Origin: an uncultured Shinella sp.
GTDB lineage: Bacteria; Pseudomonadota; Alphaproteobacteria; Rhizobiales; Rhizobiaceae
NCBI GenBank assembly: GCA_946886325.1
Contig: CAMPIK010000201.1
Span: 1-5,533, forward strand
Reading direction: 5' to 3'
DNA length: 5,533 bases
The notes beneath the pieces were generated by a model that had not been told where the DNA came from, did no database searches, and saw nothing but the letters and a program-made list of their open reading frames with translations. Positions 1 through 5,533 of this stretch are shown here, piece after piece (position 1 is the first letter of the stretch; the number at the start of each line of letters is the position of its first letter). The position numbers and the translations under genes were made by a program.

Positions 1-533
1 ACGACGAGGCCATGCGGCGTATCGACGGCGATGCCGACATGCACATAGTGCTTGAGGATCAGCGTCTCGCCGTCGGCACTGAGCGAGCTGTTGAAAAGCG
101 GGAACTCGCGAAGGCATCGGGCGAGTGCCATCACGTGGAAGGAGAGCGCCGTCAGGCGGACGCCGCGCTTTTCGCCTTCCGGGCGCAGGCGCTGGCGGAA
201 GGCCTCGACGGACCGCATGTCGGCCCGGTCGTGATGGGTGACCTGCGGGATCATCCGGTTGGCGGCCGAGAGATTGGCGGCTGCCACCTTGGCGATGCGC
301 GACATCGGCTGCTGGCTGACGGGGCCGAAAGCGGCATGATCGACGGTCCAGAAGCGGCTGTCATCGGCTCCGCCGGCCGCCTTGACGTGGTCATTGCCTA
401 TGTGATTGTCGATGTCTTCACGCGCCAGCGTGGTGCGTCCGCTCCTGCGTGCGACGTCCGCGAGGTCGATGCCCTGCCGGCCGGCATAGGCGACGACGGC
501 GGGACTTGCGATATAGTCCTTGGCTCCGGTCAT
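1..533 (-). CDS. Lipoyl-less 2-oxoacid dehydrogenase E2 acyltransferase (3' end cut by window)
   Basis: Translating the minus strand from the ATG at 533-531 gives 177 uninterrupted residues running off the left edge. Residues about 8-45 resemble a peripheral subunit (E3/E1)-binding domain (IASPAVVAYAGRQGIDL, then LAREDIDNHI). Residues about 75-177 match the start of the E2 catalytic domain, close to E. coli AceF: MSRIAKVAAANL, IPQVTHHDRADM, EFPLFNSSLSADGETLIL, VGIAVDTPHGLV. Family members transfer an acyl group from dihydrolipoyl-lysine to CoA and build the core of the complex. Canonical E2s begin with one to three lipoyl domains; here none precedes the binding domain. The HxxxDG active-site motif would lie beyond the window, so activity is inferred. 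The start is 2 bases after the aldehyde dehydrogenase stop, with GCGGA about 9 bases upstream. An in-frame ATG at 542-540 would overlap the upstream gene, but GCGGA is too close to it. Family is certain; substrate is unknown. Confidence 0.88.
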   Translation of the reverse strand, partial: MTGAKDYIASPAVVAYAGRQGIDLADVARRSGRTTLAREDIDNHIGNDHVKAAGGADDSRFWTVDHAAFGPVSQQPMSRIAKVAAANLSAANRMIPQVTHHDRADMRSVEAFRQRLRPEGEKRGVRLTALSFHVMALARCLREFPLFNSSLSADGETLILKHYVHVGIAVDTPHGLV

Positions 534-535
534 CG

Positions 536-1966
536 TCACCATTCCGCAGAAATATACTGCGTCTCCATGAATTCGAGCATGCCTTCGTGGCCGCCCTCGC
601 GGCCGAGGCCGGATTGCTTGACGCCGCCGAAGGGGGCTGCCGGATCGGAGACGAGGCCGCGATTGAGGCCGACCATGCCGTATTCCAGTCGCTCGCAGAC
701 CTGCATCGCCCGCTTCATGTTCTCGGAGAAGACATAGGCGACGAGGCCGTATTCGGTGTCGTTGGCGCGCCGGATGACATCCTCCTGGTCGCGGAAGGTC
801 TGGAGCGCCGCGACGGGGCCGAAGATTTCGTCATGGACGCAATCGGCGGTTTCCGGGACGCCGGAGAGCACGGTCGGCGGATAGAAGAAGCCCTTGCCGT
901 TCGGGCGGATGCCGCCCAGCTCGACCTTGGCCCCTTTGGCGACGGCATCGTCGACGAAGGCCGCGACCTTGTCGCGCGTCGCGGCATTGACGAGGGGACC
1001 GACGTCGATGCCGTCTTCCAGCCCGTTGCCCATCGTCAGCTTCGCCATCGCCGCCGTGAACTTCGTCGTGAATTCGTCCGAAACCTTCTCGTGGATGTAG
1101 AAGCGGTTGGCGGCGGTGCAGGCCTCGCCGAGATTGCGCATCTTGGCGAGCATGGCGCCCGCCACGGCTTTGTCGACGTCGGCATCCTCGAAGACGATCA
1201 GCGGCGCGTTGCCACCGAGTTCCATCGCTGGCTTCACGACGAGGTCGGCGGCCGAATGCAGGAGCTTGCGGCCGACTTCGGTGGAGCCGGTGAAGGAAAC
1301 CACGCGCACGCGCGGATCGTGCAGCATATGATCGACGAGCCTGCCTGCGCTCTTCGACGGCAGCACGTTGACGAGGCCTTTCGGCACGCCGGCTTCCTCC
1401 AGAAGCGGCATCAGCGCCAGCATGGTCAGCGGCGTTTCCGATGCCGGCTTGATGATCACGGGGCATCCGGCAGCAAGCGCCGGCGCGATCTTGCGCGTTC
1501 CCATGGCGGCCGGATAATTCCACGGCGTGACGAGGACGGCGATGCCGGCCGGCTTGTGCTGCACGACGATACGCGCACCGGACGAAGGCGCATGGGCGAT
1601 CATGCCGTCTGCACGCACCGCCTCCTCGGCGAACCAGCGGAAGAACTCGGCGGCATAGGCCGCTTCACCCATGGCATCGGCGCGGGCCTTGCCGTTTTCG
1701 AGCGTGATGAGGCGGGCGAAATCGTCGAGCCGCGCGGTCATGAGTTCCCATGCCTTGCGCAGGATCTCGGAGCGTTCGCGCGGCTTGCGGGCCGCCCAGC
1801 CGGCAAAGGCCGCCTCGGCGGCATCCAGCGCCGCATCGGCATCGGCGATCTCGGCCGAAGCGACCGAGGCGATGACCTCCTCCGTGGCGGGATTGACGAC
1901 ATCGAACCGCTCCGCGGATGCGCCCTCGCGCCAGTCGCCGTTGATGTAGAGATTGGTGTGGTCCAT
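536..1966 (-). CDS. NAD(P)-dependent aldehyde dehydrogenase, succinate-semialdehyde dehydrogenase type
   Basis: The product of 476 residues is full length for the family and probably cytosolic, as no signal peptide is seen. It oxidises an aldehyde, probably a semialdehyde, to the acid with NAD(P)+. From the chosen ATG, key residues are N150 (PWNYP), K173 (IIKPASETP), the Rossmann FTGSTEVG segment, general base E249 (MELGGNAP), nucleophile C283 (NLGEACTAANRFY) and E380 (EIFGP). R158, R277 (six before the Cys) and S452 (KQSGLGREG) match positions that bind the substrate carboxylate in human SSADH, by my alignment from memory. That supports succinate semialdehyde or a similar omega-carboxy aldehyde; glutarate semialdehyde or acetaldehyde are alternatives. 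The start is ATG 1966-1964, because GGAG sits 8 bases upstream; a TTG at 1984 would add six residues. The gene begins 14 bases after the lipoyl-protein stop and ends 2 bases before the second E2 gene, so it lies inside the complex operon. Confidence 0.9.
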   Translation of the reverse strand: MDHTNLYINGDWREGASAERFDVVNPATEEVIASVASAEIADADAALDAAEAAFAGWAARKPRERSEILRKAWELMTARLDDFARLITLENGKARADAMGEAAYAAEFFRWFAEEAVRADGMIAHAPSSGARIVVQHKPAGIAVLVTPWNYPAAMGTRKIAPALAAGCPVIIKPASETPLTMLALMPLLEEAGVPKGLVNVLPSKSAGRLVDHMLHDPRVRVVSFTGSTEVGRKLLHSAADLVVKPAMELGGNAPLIVFEDADVDKAVAGAMLAKMRNLGEACTAANRFYIHEKVSDEFTTKFTAAMAKLTMGNGLEDGIDVGPLVNAATRDKVAAFVDDAVAKGAKVELGGIRPNGKGFFYPPTVLSGVPETADCVHDEIFGPVAALQTFRDQEDVIRRANDTEYGLVAYVFSENMKRAMQVCERLEYGMVGLNRGLVSDPAAPFGGVKQSGLGREGGHEGMLEFMETQYISAEW

Positions 1967-1974
1967 GGGATCTG

Positions 1975-1978
1975 CTCC
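1975..1978 (-). promoter_or_regulatory. Ribosome binding site deciding the aldehyde dehydrogenase start
   Basis: GGAG on the mRNA strand lies 8 bases before ATG 1966-1964, in the short gap after the TGA of the lipoyl-protein gene (1983-1981). It would fall inside the coding sequence if translation began at the TTG at 1984, so it supports the ATG as the start. Confidence 0.6.
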
Positions 1979-1980
1979 GG

Positions 1981-3072
1981 TCAAACGAGGTGGCGCAAGG
2001 GGTCGGCAAGCCTTGCGGCAAAGCCGTCGACGAAATCGAACGCGGCGGTTTCGTCGAGCTGGTCGGCGCGATAGTCGAGGCTGATGACGTATTCGTCGCG
2101 TTCGCGCCCGATGGTTATGACCGGTGCCTCACGCGCCGATGCGCTGGCAGAGATGATCGCCGTGCCGGTGAAATCGCGCAGCAGAAGCGCCGGCGCGGTT
2201 TCGCCGTCTTCTTCGAGCGGTTGCGACAGCCGCGACCGGTCCGCATCGACGAAGCGGCCGTCCGCCACTTGCCGCCGGCTGGTTTCGACGACGAGAGGGG
2301 CGTCGCCGGCATTGGCTGCCTCGCGATAGGCCGCCGTTGCGAAACGCAGCCAGATCAGCCGCGGGGCGATGTCGATGCCGCCATCCTGCTTCATCCAGTC
2401 GATGAACCCGTCGCAACCGCTTGCGGGGACACGGGCCAGCACGTGCAGCGGCATCGAAACCGGACGCGTCTCCGGCATCTCCGTCCGGGACGGGAGGCCG
2501 CGCAGCGTTTCCAGATCGGCGACGTGATAGGGCTGCGGCGTGCCGTGGGCGACGAGACGGGCAAGGTCGAGCCCCTGCTCGCGTGCGAGACGCCGGGCTT
2601 TCGGCGACGCGAGGATGCGTCCGTCCGGCGACGGAGGTACAGCGGCCTTGGCTGTGGCGTCTTGAGCTGTTGCTGCCGGGGTGGCTGCGATCGGGCCGCT
2701 GTCCCGGGGCGTGCCGGGCGCCGGCATGGCGACCCGTTCACCTGCAGGAGGCGTTTCGCCGGATTGGCCGGATGTGGACGGGGCGGTGCTTGGCTTGTCC
2801 GCCGCCGGTGTCGTGTCGTCTTCCGAAACATCAGGCGTTTCGGCGATGACGGCGACGACCTGGCCGACGGGCACGTCGTCGCCTGCCTTCGCCGTTACGC
2901 GCGTGAGAAAGCCGCTCGCCTGGGCTTCCACCTCCATGACGGACTTGTCGGTTTCCACCTCCATGATGACGTCGCCGGTCGCAATCGCGTCGCCGGGCTG
3001 TTTCAGCCAGGAGATGATCTTGCCGGTTTCCTGCGCCATTCCCAGCGCCGGCATGATGATGTCATGCGGCAT
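1981..3072 (-). CDS. Lipoyl-domain E2-like protein with degenerate acyltransferase domain
   Basis: The product has 363 residues in four regions. Residues 1-78 are a lipoyl domain (DIIMPALGMAQETGKI, VETDKSVMEVEA) with K43 as the expected lipoylated lysine. Residues 79-150 are a flexible linker rich in Pro, Ala, Ser and Thr. Residues 152-190 are a peripheral subunit-binding-like domain (ILASPKARRLAREQGLDL). Residues about 203-363 look like a shortened E2 catalytic fold ending ISLDYRADQLDE and then FVDGFAARLADPL. E2 catalytic domains normally span about 230 residues and carry a conserved HRxxDG motif; here the aligned His is Tyr334 and the DG is not preserved. The likely role is to carry acyl groups on the swinging lipoyl arm for the E1 encoded just upstream, as a scaffold and not an acyltransferase. 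ATG 3072-3070 overlaps the E1 beta end by 11 bases. A biotinyl carrier role is unlikely, given the DK motif and the E1 neighbours. Confidence 0.87.
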   Translation of the reverse strand: MPHDIIMPALGMAQETGKIISWLKQPGDAIATGDVIMEVETDKSVMEVEAQASGFLTRVTAKAGDDVPVGQVVAVIAETPDVSEDDTTPAADKPSTAPSTSGQSGETPPAGERVAMPAPGTPRDSGPIAATPAATAQDATAKAAVPPSPDGRILASPKARRLAREQGLDLARLVAHGTPQPYHVADLETLRGLPSRTEMPETRPVSMPLHVLARVPASGCDGFIDWMKQDGGIDIAPRLIWLRFATAAYREAANAGDAPLVVETSRRQVADGRFVDADRSRLSQPLEEDGETAPALLLRDFTGTAIISASASAREAPVITIGRERDEYVISLDYRADQLDETAAFDFVDGFAARLADPLRHLV

Positions 3073-4060
3073 GGAAAAGCTCCCTGCGTAAAAGTTTGCG
3101 CGCGCGCTCTGCGACGGCGGACGGTGTCGGCACCGTCAGGTCCTCCAGTGCCGGCGAGAAGGGAACGGGCACGTCCATCGCGCCCATGCGCTGCACCGGC
3201 GCGTCGAGATGGTAAAAGGCCTTGTCGGAGATGCGCGAGGCGATCTCGCCGGTGATGCCGAAATTCTGGTGGCCTTCGTCGATGACGATGGCGCGCGAGG
3301 TCTTGCGCACCGAGGCGATGATGGTCTCTTCGTCGAGCGGCACGATGGTGCGCGGGTCGATGACTTCGGCGGATATGCCGTCGCCGGCAAGCGCCTCGGC
3401 AGCCTTCAGCGCCACCTGCACCATGGAGGAGGTGGCAACGAACGTGATGTCCCGGCCTTCGCGCAAGACGGCGGCCTGGCCGAAGGGAATGAGATATTCC
3501 TCTTCCGGCACCGGCGCCTTGTCGTTGTACATCAGCTTGTCTTCAAAGATGACGACGGGGTTGTCGTCACGGATCGCCGTCTTCAGGAGCCCCTTGGCTT
3601 CATAGGCCGATGAGGGCAGGGCGACCTTCAGGCCCGGAATATGCGCGACCAGCGCATGCAGCGACTGCGAATGCTGGGCGGCCGAGCGTCGCGTCGCCCC
3701 CAGATTGGTGCGCAGGACCAGCGGCACCTTCAGCTTGCCGCCGGACATGTAATGCGTCTTGGCGGCCTGGTTGCAGAGCTGGTCCATGACGAGATAGAGG
3801 AAATCGCCGAACATCAGGTCGACGATCGGGCGCGAGCCCGTCATCGCCGCGCCGACGGCTATGCCCATGAAGCCGGGCTCTGCTATCGGCGTATCGATGA
3901 CGCGGCCGGTGCCGAATTCCTCGACGAGGCCGGACAGGACCTTGAACGGCGTGCCGGCTTCCGCGACGTCCTCGCCGATCAGGAAGATGGTCGGGTCGCG
4001 GCGCATCTCCTCGGCAATCGCTTCGTTGACGGCTTTCGACAATGTGATTTCACGGGTCAT
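3062..4060 (-). CDS. 2-oxoacid/acetoin dehydrogenase E1 component, beta subunit
   Basis: The product of 332 residues is normal for the family. It pairs with E1 alpha in an alpha2beta2 heterotetramer that binds thiamine diphosphate at the subunit interface, decarboxylates (or cleaves) the substrate and reductively acylates lipoyl-lysine. Visible markers are the N-terminal ITLSKAVNEAIAEEM, GEDVAEAGTPFKV (29-41), DTPIAEPGF with the cofactor-activating Glu at 61, SAAQHSQSLHAL with H130, and PGLKVALPSSAYEAKGLL. The C-terminal transketolase domain shows EVIDPRTIVPLD (232-243) and DEGHQNFG (261-268). Sequence style is close to acetoin dehydrogenase and other catabolic PDH-like enzymes, but the true substrate cannot be assigned from motifs. 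It starts 12 bases after the E1 alpha stop with a strong Shine-Dalgarno, and its last codons overlap the lipoyl-protein gene by 11 bases. Confidence 0.95.
   Translation of the reverse strand: MTREITLSKAVNEAIAEEMRRDPTIFLIGEDVAEAGTPFKVLSGLVEEFGTGRVIDTPIAEPGFMGIAVGAAMTGSRPIVDLMFGDFLYLVMDQLCNQAAKTHYMSGGKLKVPLVLRTNLGATRRSAAQHSQSLHALVAHIPGLKVALPSSAYEAKGLLKTAIRDDNPVVIFEDKLMYNDKAPVPEEEYLIPFGQAAVLREGRDITFVATSSMVQVALKAAEALAGDGISAEVIDPRTIVPLDEETIIASVRKTSRAIVIDEGHQNFGITGEIASRISDKAFYHLDAPVQRMGAMDVPVPFSPALEDLTVPTPSAVAERARKLLRRELFHAA
3080..3085 (-). promoter_or_regulatory. Ribosome binding site of the lipoyl-domain protein, inside E1 beta
   Basis: AGGGAG on the mRNA strand lies 7 bases before ATG 3072-3070, within the last codons of the E1 beta gene. 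The site supports this start and suggests translational coupling, which would keep E1 and lipoyl carrier output in step. Confidence 0.6.
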
Positions 4061-4067
4061 GGCGCGT

Positions 4068-4073
4068 CCTCCT
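4068..4073 (-). promoter_or_regulatory. Strong ribosome binding site of E1 beta, overlapping the E1 alpha stop
   Basis: AGGAGG on the mRNA strand lies 7 bases before ATG 4060-4058. Its first A is the last base of the E1 alpha TGA stop (4075-4073). This is the best Shine-Dalgarno match in the window and points to coupled synthesis of the two E1 subunits. Confidence 0.75.
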
Positions 4074-5095
4074 CACACATATTCCAGGGCATGGCGGACA
4101 CCGGAGAAGACATGCATGTCCACCTCCGACGGGTCGGGGTAGGGTGCCTTTTCGGCATAGGCCACGGCCGCCTGCGCTTCCGCCCTGACGGCGTCGCCGA
4201 TGGCGGCAAGCTCTTCGGCGGTGGCGATTTTCTGGTCTTCCAGCCACGCGCCGAAATTGACGATCGGGTCGCGCGTCGTCTTCCACTCGGCCTCCTCCGC
4301 CTTCGGCCGGTAGTATTCGCGGTTGATGTCGCCGACGTGGTGGCCGTGATAGCGGTAGGTCAGAAGCTCGATGAAGAAGGGGCCTTCGCCCCGGCGCGCG
4401 CGATCGACCAGTTGCGCGGCGAGCGTGTTGACGGCAAGCACGTCCTGCCCGTCCACCTGATGGCCCTCGATGCCGAAGGCTTCGGCGCGCGCCTTGAGAG
4501 AGCCGGCGGCGATCTCGTCGGTGCGGGTATATTCGGAGTAGCCGTTGTTCTCGCAGGCATAGATGACCGGAAGGTTCCAGAGCGCGGCCATGTTCATGAC
4601 CTCGTACCAGAGGCCCTGCGCGGTGGCGCCGTCGCCGAAGAAACAGACGGCGACGTCGTCCCGCCCGAGGCGCTTCGCCGACAGCGCGGCGCCGGTCGCG
4701 ATGCCCATCGAGCCGCCGACGATGGCGTTGGCGCCGAGATTGCCGTTCGCCTGGTCGGCAATGTGCATCGACCCGCCCTTACCGCGGCAGTAGCCTTCCT
4801 CCTTGCCGAGAAGTTCGCAGAACATCTCCCGGAAGTCGGCGCCCTTGGCGACGCAATGGCCGTGGCCGCGGTGGGTGGAGGTGATCTTGTCGGTATCGCG
4901 CAGCGCCTCGCAGATACCGACGGCGACGGCCTCCTGGCCGGAATACATATGGGTCAGCCCCGGCATCTTGGCCGAGAGATAGAGCTGGTTGGCATTGTCC
5001 TCGAAGGCACGGATGCGGACCATCTGGCGGTACATGCGCAGATAGTCTTCCGCATTGTGCCCGGCGTGATTTGTCGTGTCGGCGGCTGCATTCAT
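4073..5095 (-). CDS. 2-oxoacid/acetoin dehydrogenase E1 component, alpha subunit
   Basis: The product of 340 residues has the usual length for an E1 alpha. The thiamine-diphosphate motif runs from GDGATAQG (GDG at 154-156) to ENN (182-184), with EVMNMAALWNLPV between. Other family blocks are MYSGQEAVAVG (50-60), STHRGHGHCVAKG (73-85), RGKGGSMHIAD (104-114), NLGANAIVGGSMGIATGAALSAK (spanning 119-141) and TYRYHGHHVGD (247-256). Together with E1 beta it decarboxylates a 2-oxoacid, or cleaves a ketol such as acetoin, and loads the acyl group on the lipoyl arm. The RGKGGSMH block and the short N terminus resemble AcoA/PdhA-type enzymes more than branched-chain BkdA, but I would not fix the substrate. 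ATG 5095-5093 has GGGGA 8 bases upstream. A 66-base gap with a hairpin separates it from the M24 gene. Confidence 0.95.
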   Translation of the reverse strand: MNAAADTTNHAGHNAEDYLRMYRQMVRIRAFEDNANQLYLSAKMPGLTHMYSGQEAVAVGICEALRDTDKITSTHRGHGHCVAKGADFREMFCELLGKEEGYCRGKGGSMHIADQANGNLGANAIVGGSMGIATGAALSAKRLGRDDVAVCFFGDGATAQGLWYEVMNMAALWNLPVIYACENNGYSEYTRTDEIAAGSLKARAEAFGIEGHQVDGQDVLAVNTLAAQLVDRARRGEGPFFIELLTYRYHGHHVGDINREYYRPKAEEAEWKTTRDPIVNFGAWLEDQKIATAEELAAIGDAVRAEAQAAVAYAEKAPYPDPSEVDMHVFSGVRHALEYV

Positions 5096-5120
5096 GTCGA
5101 TGGTCCCCGTCTGTTGGCCA

Positions 5121-5148
5121 GACCCGGCCGGGAAACCCGGCGCGGGTC
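5121..5148 (-). other. GC-rich hairpin in the gap between the M24 and E1 alpha genes
   Basis: On the mRNA strand GACCCG pairs with CGGGTC and GCCGGG pairs with CCCGGC, with one unpaired C between the two stem blocks on the 5' side and a TTT loop. This gives 12 base pairs in a 28-base element, fully inside the only sizeable intergenic gap. No run of T follows (the next bases are TGGCCAACAG), so a classical intrinsic terminator is not supported. It may protect or process the mRNA, or lower read-through between the peptidase and the dehydrogenase genes. The E1 alpha ribosome binding site at 5104-5108 stays outside the stem. The pairing is read directly from the bases; the function is inferred. 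Confidence 0.6.
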
Positions 5149-5161
5149 GGCGAGGGAGGGT

Positions 5162-5533
5162 TCAGTAGCGGTTGGCGATCGGCAGTTCTTCGGCCGGGAA
5201 GAGCGAGATGACCTCGACGCCGGTTTCGGTGACGACGACCTCTTCCTCGATGCGCGCCGCCGAGAAGCCGTCGGCAGCCGGGCAATAGGTTTCGAGCGCG
5301 AAGACCATGCCGGTCTGGATTTCCATCGGGTGTTCGAGGCTGACCGCGCGGCTGATGATCGGACGCTCGTGCAGCGCAAGGCCGAGCCCGTGGCCGAATT
5401 GCAGGCCGAAGGCGGCATCCTCGTTCGGGAAGCCGAATTCCTCGGCTTTCGGCCAGACGGCAGCAACCTTGTCGGTCGTGACGCCGGGCTTGATCATCGC
5501 GATCGACGCGTCGATCCATTCGCGGGCCTTCAC
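5162..5533 (-). CDS. M24-family metallopeptidase (Xaa-Pro peptidase/creatinase fold), C-terminal part
   Basis: The last 123 codons of a gene whose 5' end lies beyond 5533 are present; the first visible codon, GTG, is internal, not a start. M24 enzymes use a pita-bread fold with two metals held by two Asp, one His and two Glu. Three of these ligands are visible, counted from the window edge: H48 in FGHGLGLALHERP, E81 in GMVFALETY and E96 in ARIEEEVVVTETG. The two Asp ligands would lie upstream, so the catalytic set cannot be checked in full. Members cleave Xaa-Pro peptides, creatine or other amide-bonded small molecules, and exact substrates are poorly predicted from sequence. It is transcribed in the same direction 66 bases before E1 alpha, so it may release a small molecule that feeds this pathway; that is inference. 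The TGA stop at 5164-5162 follows a typical end, ELPIANRY. Confidence 0.88.
   Translation of the reverse strand: MKAREWIDASIAMIKPGVTTDKVAAVWPKAEEFGFPNEDAAFGLQFGHGLGLALHERPIISRAVSLEHPMEIQTGMVFALETYCPAADGFSAARIEEEVVVTETGVEVISLFPAEELPIANRY

Noticed and set aside
12..737. A 241-codon open frame on the plus strand at the left edge
   Set aside because: The opposite strand in matching codon register encodes a clear E2 binding and catalytic domain from 533 downwards, so this frame is its antisense shadow.
523..1983. A 10-base direct repeat, TGACCGGAGC on the mRNA strand, at 523-532 and 1974-1983 near two gene junctions
   Set aside because: It is short and GC-rich, one copy codes for the start of the second E2 while the other is a stop codon plus ribosome binding site, and there is no target-site or recombination signature. 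Chance is the simplest explanation.
1964..1984. TTG start six codons upstream for the aldehyde dehydrogenase
   Set aside because: The TTG overlaps the preceding stop, but the GGAG ribosome binding site would then lie inside the gene. It is spaced correctly for the ATG at 1966, and the family start (MDHTNLYINGDW) fits that ATG.
449..2074. A 541-codon open frame on the plus strand
   Set aside because: It lies antisense to the aldehyde dehydrogenase, whose catalytic motifs are intact. Its translation is rich in Arg, Gly and Asp with no recognisable domain, as expected for a shadow frame in GC-rich DNA.
1..3072. The split E2 as a frameshift or assembly error in one E2 gene
   Set aside because: The two parts are separated by a complete aldehyde dehydrogenase gene, each has its own start and binding-like domain, and the lipoyl protein has its own E2-like C terminus. 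A single indel cannot produce this.
1990..3255. A 421-codon open frame on the plus strand
   Set aside because: It is antisense to the lipoyl-domain protein and the end of E1 beta, has a low-complexity Arg-rich translation, and has no family motif.
5121..5148. Intrinsic (rho-independent) terminator after the M24 gene
   Set aside because: The stem is strong, but no T-tract follows on the transcribed strand and a co-directional gene starts 26 bases later.
5162..5533. The M24 protein as ectoine hydrolase (DoeA/EutD)
   Set aside because: The visible C-terminal motifs do not look like ectoine hydrolase as I recall that family, and the neighbours (E1/E2 genes) are not those of an ectoine degradation cluster.

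Overview
This window is one tightly packed operon read entirely from the minus strand, so transcription runs from position 5533 down towards 1. Base composition is GC-rich and third codon positions favour G and C. Protein sequences and gene style fit an alphaproteobacterium, most likely of the Rhizobiales (Hyphomicrobiales). That placement rests on general resemblance and not on a marker gene. I see no rRNA, tRNA, CRISPR array, insertion sequence or plus-strand gene.

Layout in order of transcription: (1) the C-terminal 123 residues of an M24-family metallopeptidase (5162-5533, 5' end outside the window); (2) a 66-base gap holding a strong hairpin without a T-tract; (3) the E1 alpha subunit of a thiamine-diphosphate 2-oxoacid or acetoin-type dehydrogenase (4073-5095); (4) the matching E1 beta subunit (3062-4060); (5) a lipoyl-domain protein with an E3-binding-like domain and a shortened E2-like C-terminal domain that lacks the catalytic histidine motif (1981-3072); (6) an NAD(P)-dependent aldehyde dehydrogenase of the succinate-semialdehyde dehydrogenase type (536-1966); (7) the first 177 residues of a second E2-like protein, which starts directly with an E3-binding-like domain and continues into an AceF-type acyltransferase domain with no lipoyl domain of its own (1-533, 3' end outside the window). 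Apart from the gap after the M24 gene, junctions are overlaps or gaps of at most 14 bases, each with a ribosome binding site inside or next to the upstream gene. This indicates co-transcription and probable translational coupling.

Together the genes look like a catabolic oxidative-decarboxylation (or ketol-cleaving) multienzyme complex. E1 alpha/beta would decarboxylate or cleave the substrate and acylate the lipoyl group on protein (5). The separate acyltransferase (7) would pass the acyl group to CoA. The aldehyde dehydrogenase would oxidise an aldehyde made in the same pathway. No E3 (dihydrolipoamide dehydrogenase) is visible; it may lie beyond position 1 or be shared from elsewhere in the genome. 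The substrate cannot be read from this window.

The most interesting feature is that the E2 function appears divided between two polypeptides: one carries the lipoyl arm on a probably dead E2 core, the other carries the probable live core without a lipoyl arm, and an intact aldehyde dehydrogenase gene separates them.
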